Positions 60,593-64,000 of a stretch of 64,000 nucleotides of DNA are shown one piece after another. Each line of letters starts with the position of its first letter. Within the stretch, counting starts at the first letter, position 1. The translations under genes were made by a program, and so were the position numbers. Source of the DNA: Nepenthes gracilis (Eukaryota; Streptophyta; Magnoliopsida; Caryophyllales; Nepenthaceae). Under the pieces are notes generated by a model. That model made no database searches. It saw nothing but the letters and a program-made list of their open reading frames with translations, and had not been told where the DNA came from. The DNA is taken from NCBI GenBank assembly GCA_033239525.1, contig BSYO01000003.1, positions 7,868,001 through 7,932,000 of the forward strand, written 5' to 3'.

Positions 60593-61720
60593 TACTGGCC
60601 GGGCCGAATTCTAGGTCGAATTCTCCTAGCTCGACGGCCCACTTAACCAAATTCCTACCGACGTCTCTCGGGTTTCTACAAGATCGACTTCCGGGTCGGT
60701 CCGTCAAAGACGACGATCCGGTGAGACCGGGAAGTAGGGTCGCAGCCTTCCGCGCCGCATAGACAAGCGCGAGTGCCATCTTTTCAGCGTGCGGATAGCG
60801 AGTCTCTACGTCAGTCAGCACCCGGCTCACGTAGTACACCGGCTGTTGCTTGCCTTCGTGCTCCGCTATTAGCACGGAGCTGAGGGTTGACGCCGATGTG
60901 GCCAGGTAGATATAGAGATCTTCCCCTTCGCGCGGCGAGCTTAGAAGCGGCGCGCTGGAGAGGTAAGTCTTCAGTTCCCTGAAGGCTTCGTCGCATTCTT
61001 CATTCCATTTGAACCCGTGCGATTTGGCGCCCCTTAGCGCCTTGAAGAAGGGCAGATACTTCTCAGCTGACTTGGCTAGGAATCGTGAGAGGGCGGCTAT
61101 CCGTCCTGTCAGCTTCTGGACTTCTTTTATTGTTCGCGGAGGGTTCAGGTCGAGTATGGCTTTGATCTTCTCTGGATTCGCTTTTATTCCGCGCTGGGAT
61201 ACAATGAAGCCTTAGAACTTTCCAGAGGTCACCCCGAACGCGCATTTGACAGGATTGAGCTTCATCCCATGCCGTCGAAGGATCTGAAAGGTCTCATCTA
61301 GGTCGTTGACGTGGTGGCTCGCGACTTTGCTTTTTACAAGCATGTCGTCGACGTACACCTCCACGTTCCGCCCGATTTGAGTTTCGAACATTTTGTTTAC
61401 AAGGCGTTGGTACGTTGCGCCTGCATTCTTGAGACCAAAGGGCATCATTTTGTAACAATATGTCCCTTGGTCTGTCATGAACGAGGTGTGCTCCTCGTCT
61501 TCTGGGTCCATCCGAATTTGGTTGTATCCGGAGTATGCGTCCATGAAGCTCAGTAGTTCATACCCGGATGTGGAGTCCACGAGCTGGTCGATCCTTGGGA
61601 GCGGAAAGCTATCTTTAGGGCAGGCTTTATTCACGTCTGTGAAGTCGACACACATCCGCCACTTGCCGCTCTTTTCACCAAAGACGACGTTGGGATGCCC
61701 ACTTCGGTCTTGGACTTCTC
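60593..61720 (-). pseudogene. Tat reverse transcriptase and RNase H, with an in-frame stop
   Basis: RT from FGEKSGKWRMCVDFTDVNK (about 61690-61630) through FMDAYSGYNQI and MMPFGLKNAGATYQRLVN to the catalytic EVYVDDMLVKS (YVDD at 61355-61344). At 61214-61212 TAA interrupts GKF-GFIVSQRGI, where the family has Leu: a single TTA-to-TAA change. The frame then stays open through the connection and RNase H (YIYLATSASTLSSVLI, QQPVYYVSRVLTDVETRYP) until a frameshift near 60730. Confidence 0.85.
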
Positions 61721-62079
61721 CGATGAATCCGGCGTCAGAGCCTCTTTACTTCTTCCCGATGGCGACCAACTTCTCGACGGAGTGGTTCCTCCGTCACGGG
61801 ACGGGTTTTCGGCTCGCCAAGGCCTACCAGGGACTCGACTTCGGCCGATATCCCGGCATGTCGGGGGGGACCTGTGCAAACACGCTCGGAGTTAGCCCCG
61901 AGGAAGGTAACCACTGTCGTGATCTCGCAGTTGGAGGGATCTCCCACGCTGACGCACTGCTCCGGATCGGAAGGATTGAGCGGGATCGCCTCGCCTCTCC
62001 CCCGATCGGGCTGTTGGCGACGTCTCGTCGCGGAGGTCCGTGTCTTCGCTTGGTTTGCATGGCGCCACGGGGTTGATTT

Positions 62080-62560
62080 GGGACAGTAGCAAGTCCGTCC
62101 CATTTCTTGGTCTCCAAGAACTTCTCCCACGCCCGGGGGTGGGAAATTTCACCTTTAGGTGCGGGATAGACGCATTCGCCTCGAAGGCGGTCAAGAAGGG
62201 TCTGCCGAATATGGCGTTGTAGACGGATGGAAGGTCGACGACGAGGAATGCCGGCCGCGCGTCATGGAGCGCGGGTGGGTTCCCATCGTGACTTCCAGTC
62301 GCACTATCCTCAGACTGAACTGGCTTGTTGTCCAAGCCGTACAATGGTCCGTTTGCAGCCTTCATTTGGTTCCGTTTTAGTCCAAGTTTAATGAAAGCAG
62401 TGAGATACAGCAAGTTTTGCGAACTTCCATTATCGATAAAGACCCGTTTCAATTGGTAGTCATCACCACCAGCTGAAACAAGGGCCGATACAACAAGGGG
62501 GTCAGTGTGGGGAAAGGTTACGTGAGCCATATCGTCGCTACTAAAGCTAATGACATCATT
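62080..62560 (-). pseudogene. Tat protease region
   Basis: The frame from 63124 to 61892 contains RVFIDNGSSQNLLYLTAFIKL (Asp at 62434-62432), the retropepsin active-site region in the D-N-G-S-S form seen in many Tat elements. VVDLPSVYNAIFGRPFLTA and HLKVKFPTP then match the end of the protease. Downstream the frame drifts into non-conserved sequence before RT, so a frameshift lies between 62070 and 61720. Confidence 0.75.
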
Positions 62561-64000
62561 CCTAGCCCCTATCTTCGCCCGCTTGTTGCTGGAAGTCATC
62601 TCTGGCTGTCTGCTCCTGGCGTTCGCGGCGTCGGCGGAAGAGATCATGTGGACTACGCTGGCAGCCATGCGGGCTCTCGGAGGCTCGCTGGCTTCACCGT
62701 CGGAGGGAGCAGGTTCCTGTCCCGAACCTTTCACGAACCGCTTCAAGTGTCCGCGCCGGATCAGATCTTCAATCTCCCGCCGCAGGGTGCGGCAGCTTCT
62801 CGCCGAGTGCCCCGGATAAGCGGTGGTGCGGGCAAGATTGGTCTGCCGCCGCCGCTGACCTCGGGGCGTTTGGCCACTTGAAGAATTTCTCATCCCGGAT
62901 CTCGCATCGATGTTTGCGCTACTGCTGCTCGGGGCCGAGAGGTCCTCGGCCAATCCCTTTTGGGCCCCCGCGGGGCCGGGCCGCTCTTCTTTACGCTCCG
63001 AGAAGCGCTGGCCGTCATTGTCCCTCTTTCTCCCTCCGTGGCTCTTGGGGCTTCCGGGGCCGGGCCCATTCGCTCGGGCGCTTCGCCTCATTGGCCTCTT
63101 CGGCCGTGATGTACGCCCGAGCAATGGTCTCAGCCCTCCCGGAAGGTCCGAGGAGATTTGTGCGACGATGTTTGAAGAAGTCCCGCCGCCGCGCAGTGGC
63201 GACGAAGGCGCTGAGTCTCGGCTCGCCGGAGAGGTGCGGGATCCGCCGCCTCGGTGATGAAACGGCCCAAACCGCTTGGGCTTTCATCCCGCCTCTGTCG
63301 GAGGCGGACCACCGCTGTGGTTGTCTCTCCTCCCTTCGCTGGAGGCGAACGGCTCAGAAGTCACAACAAGCTCACAAACGAGCATATGGAGTTCGGGAGA
63401 GGCCGTGGAACCAGAGCAGCGCGTCACCCCTAAGGGTGACGGGGAAGCACTGCACATCGTGGCCTTGCTTGCCCCTCAGAGAGAGAGGTGGGTGCGGAAG
63501 CGGTGAGATGGTCCATCGGGTCCTTGCTTGTCGTATCCCTCCAGACCTGGCATTTTGAACTTGCTCGGTAGAACGGCCGCTGGCCCGCAAGTCCATGGCG
63601 AAGGGCGATCTACGGAGGTCGGCGAGGAGGGCGTGGGTTTCTCCTTATGCGGTGGTGTCCCACAACACCTTGACTTTCTCCTCCATCGAGGGGTCCGTAG
63701 AGCCTCTTCGCGCATTGAGGACGCCACGAGCTCCGTGTTGCCCGGGAGGTGCGTCCGGGGCTCATCGAGGGTGGCGACTCTCCGCCTGGGAGGCGCGTTC
63801 GCCGTTGGAGCCTGCGGCGGGTGGCCTCCTATTGCCACGCGAGTTACGGGGATTGCGCACTTCGGGGCTGTCCTCCTTGTCGTCGTTGGCGGGATGGCTT
63901 TCCGCCTCGCCTCGCCATCCTCACTTGGTGCGGCTTGGGCCGCCACGCGGTCGAGACGGTTGGCTCGCCTCCCGCGAGCGGCCTCTCGACGCCGCTCGCT
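62561..64000 (-). pseudogene. Tat gag, 5' part off the window
   Basis: The capsid region starts near 63570 (LPSKFKMPGLEGYDKQGPDG), followed by VQCFPVTLRGDALLWFHGL (about 63450). Several frame changes occur between 63480 and 63100. The following Arg/Lys/Pro-rich segment (SERKEERPGP and TAYPGHSARSCRTLRREIEDLIRRGHL, about 62830-62730) is the nucleocapsid-side end typical of Tat gag. The N-terminal part runs to, and probably beyond, 64000. Confidence 0.7.

Larger units (their letters stand above)
52316..64000 (-). mobile_element. Ty3/gypsy Tat-lineage LTR retrotransposon (minus strand, 5' end off window)
   Basis: Order on the minus strand: gag, protease, reverse transcriptase, RNase H, additional RNase H, integrase, long 3' spacer with plus-strand coding signal, polypurine tract, 3' LTR. 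The additional archaeal-like RNase H between RNase H and integrase, and antisense reading frames between pol and the 3' LTR, are hallmarks of the Tat lineage (Ogre/Retand/Grande-type). GC content is far above the surrounding DNA. Pol is broken by at least a nonsense codon, a frameshift and a catalytic substitution, so the copy is not autonomous. The 5' LTR and primer-binding site lie beyond 64000. Confidence 0.85.

Noticed and set aside
62429..62434. Protease active site reads DNG instead of DTG/DSG
   Set aside because: The D-N-G-S-S form is common in Tat-lineage elements as far as I know, so it is not evidence of damage.
1..64000. CRISPR arrays, bacterial operons, rRNA or tRNA genes
   Set aside because: None seen. 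Introns, LTRs and LINEs show that this is plant nuclear DNA, and the repeats present are not CRISPR-like.

Overview
The window is nuclear DNA of a flowering plant, most likely a eudicot. The genes are split by GT-AG introns, the spacers are very AT-rich, and the rest is a dense palimpsest of LINE, Copia, Ty3/gypsy and MITE remnants. I could not name the species. Only two complete protein-coding genes are visible.

Left part (1-12 kb). The minus strand carries the first two coding exons (3730-3319) of a BIM2-like bHLH transcription factor. Its remaining exons are not found down to base 1, so the gene is either truncated or runs off the window across a long intron that holds a MITE. Upstream of it lies a cluster of TGGGCY promoter motifs. 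A Copia-type LTR (about 8590-9893) with an internal TTGAC-rich tandem array follows.

Middle (12-35 kb). A type II phosphatidylinositol 4-kinase gamma gene of the PI4K gamma 5/7 type has its coding sequence at 13210-15078 (+), in one exon behind a 5'-leader intron. After it come about 20 kb without a supported gene: an LTR fragment, two LINE fragments (minus), a second Copia-type LTR with an exact 21-bp minisatellite, a truncated Ty3/gypsy gag-pol (minus) flanked by two direct copies of an about 550-bp AT-rich repeat, and a Copia gag relic (minus).

Right-centre (38-50 kb). A complete 19-exon minus-strand gene encodes the phage-type mitochondrial RNA polymerase RPOT1/RPOTm (980 codons; 50205 down to 38392). 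All frames join across canonical splice sites and all four catalytic residues are present. A 308-bp tandem duplication lies just upstream.

Right end (52.3-64 kb). Base composition turns abruptly GC-rich at 52316, at the LTR edge of a large Ty3/gypsy element of the Tat lineage. It lies on the minus strand and its other LTR is off the window. Its gag, protease, RT, RNase H, additional (archaeal-like) RNase H and integrase are recognisable but broken. Between pol and the 3' LTR is a 5.4-kb block whose coding signal is on the opposite (+) strand: at least two, perhaps three, tandem units, each preceded by a TATA-like box. One has a plausible 75-nt intron and a domain resembling the 'putative gypsy type transposon' family (Pfam PF04195). 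This antisense cassette is the most interesting part of the window.
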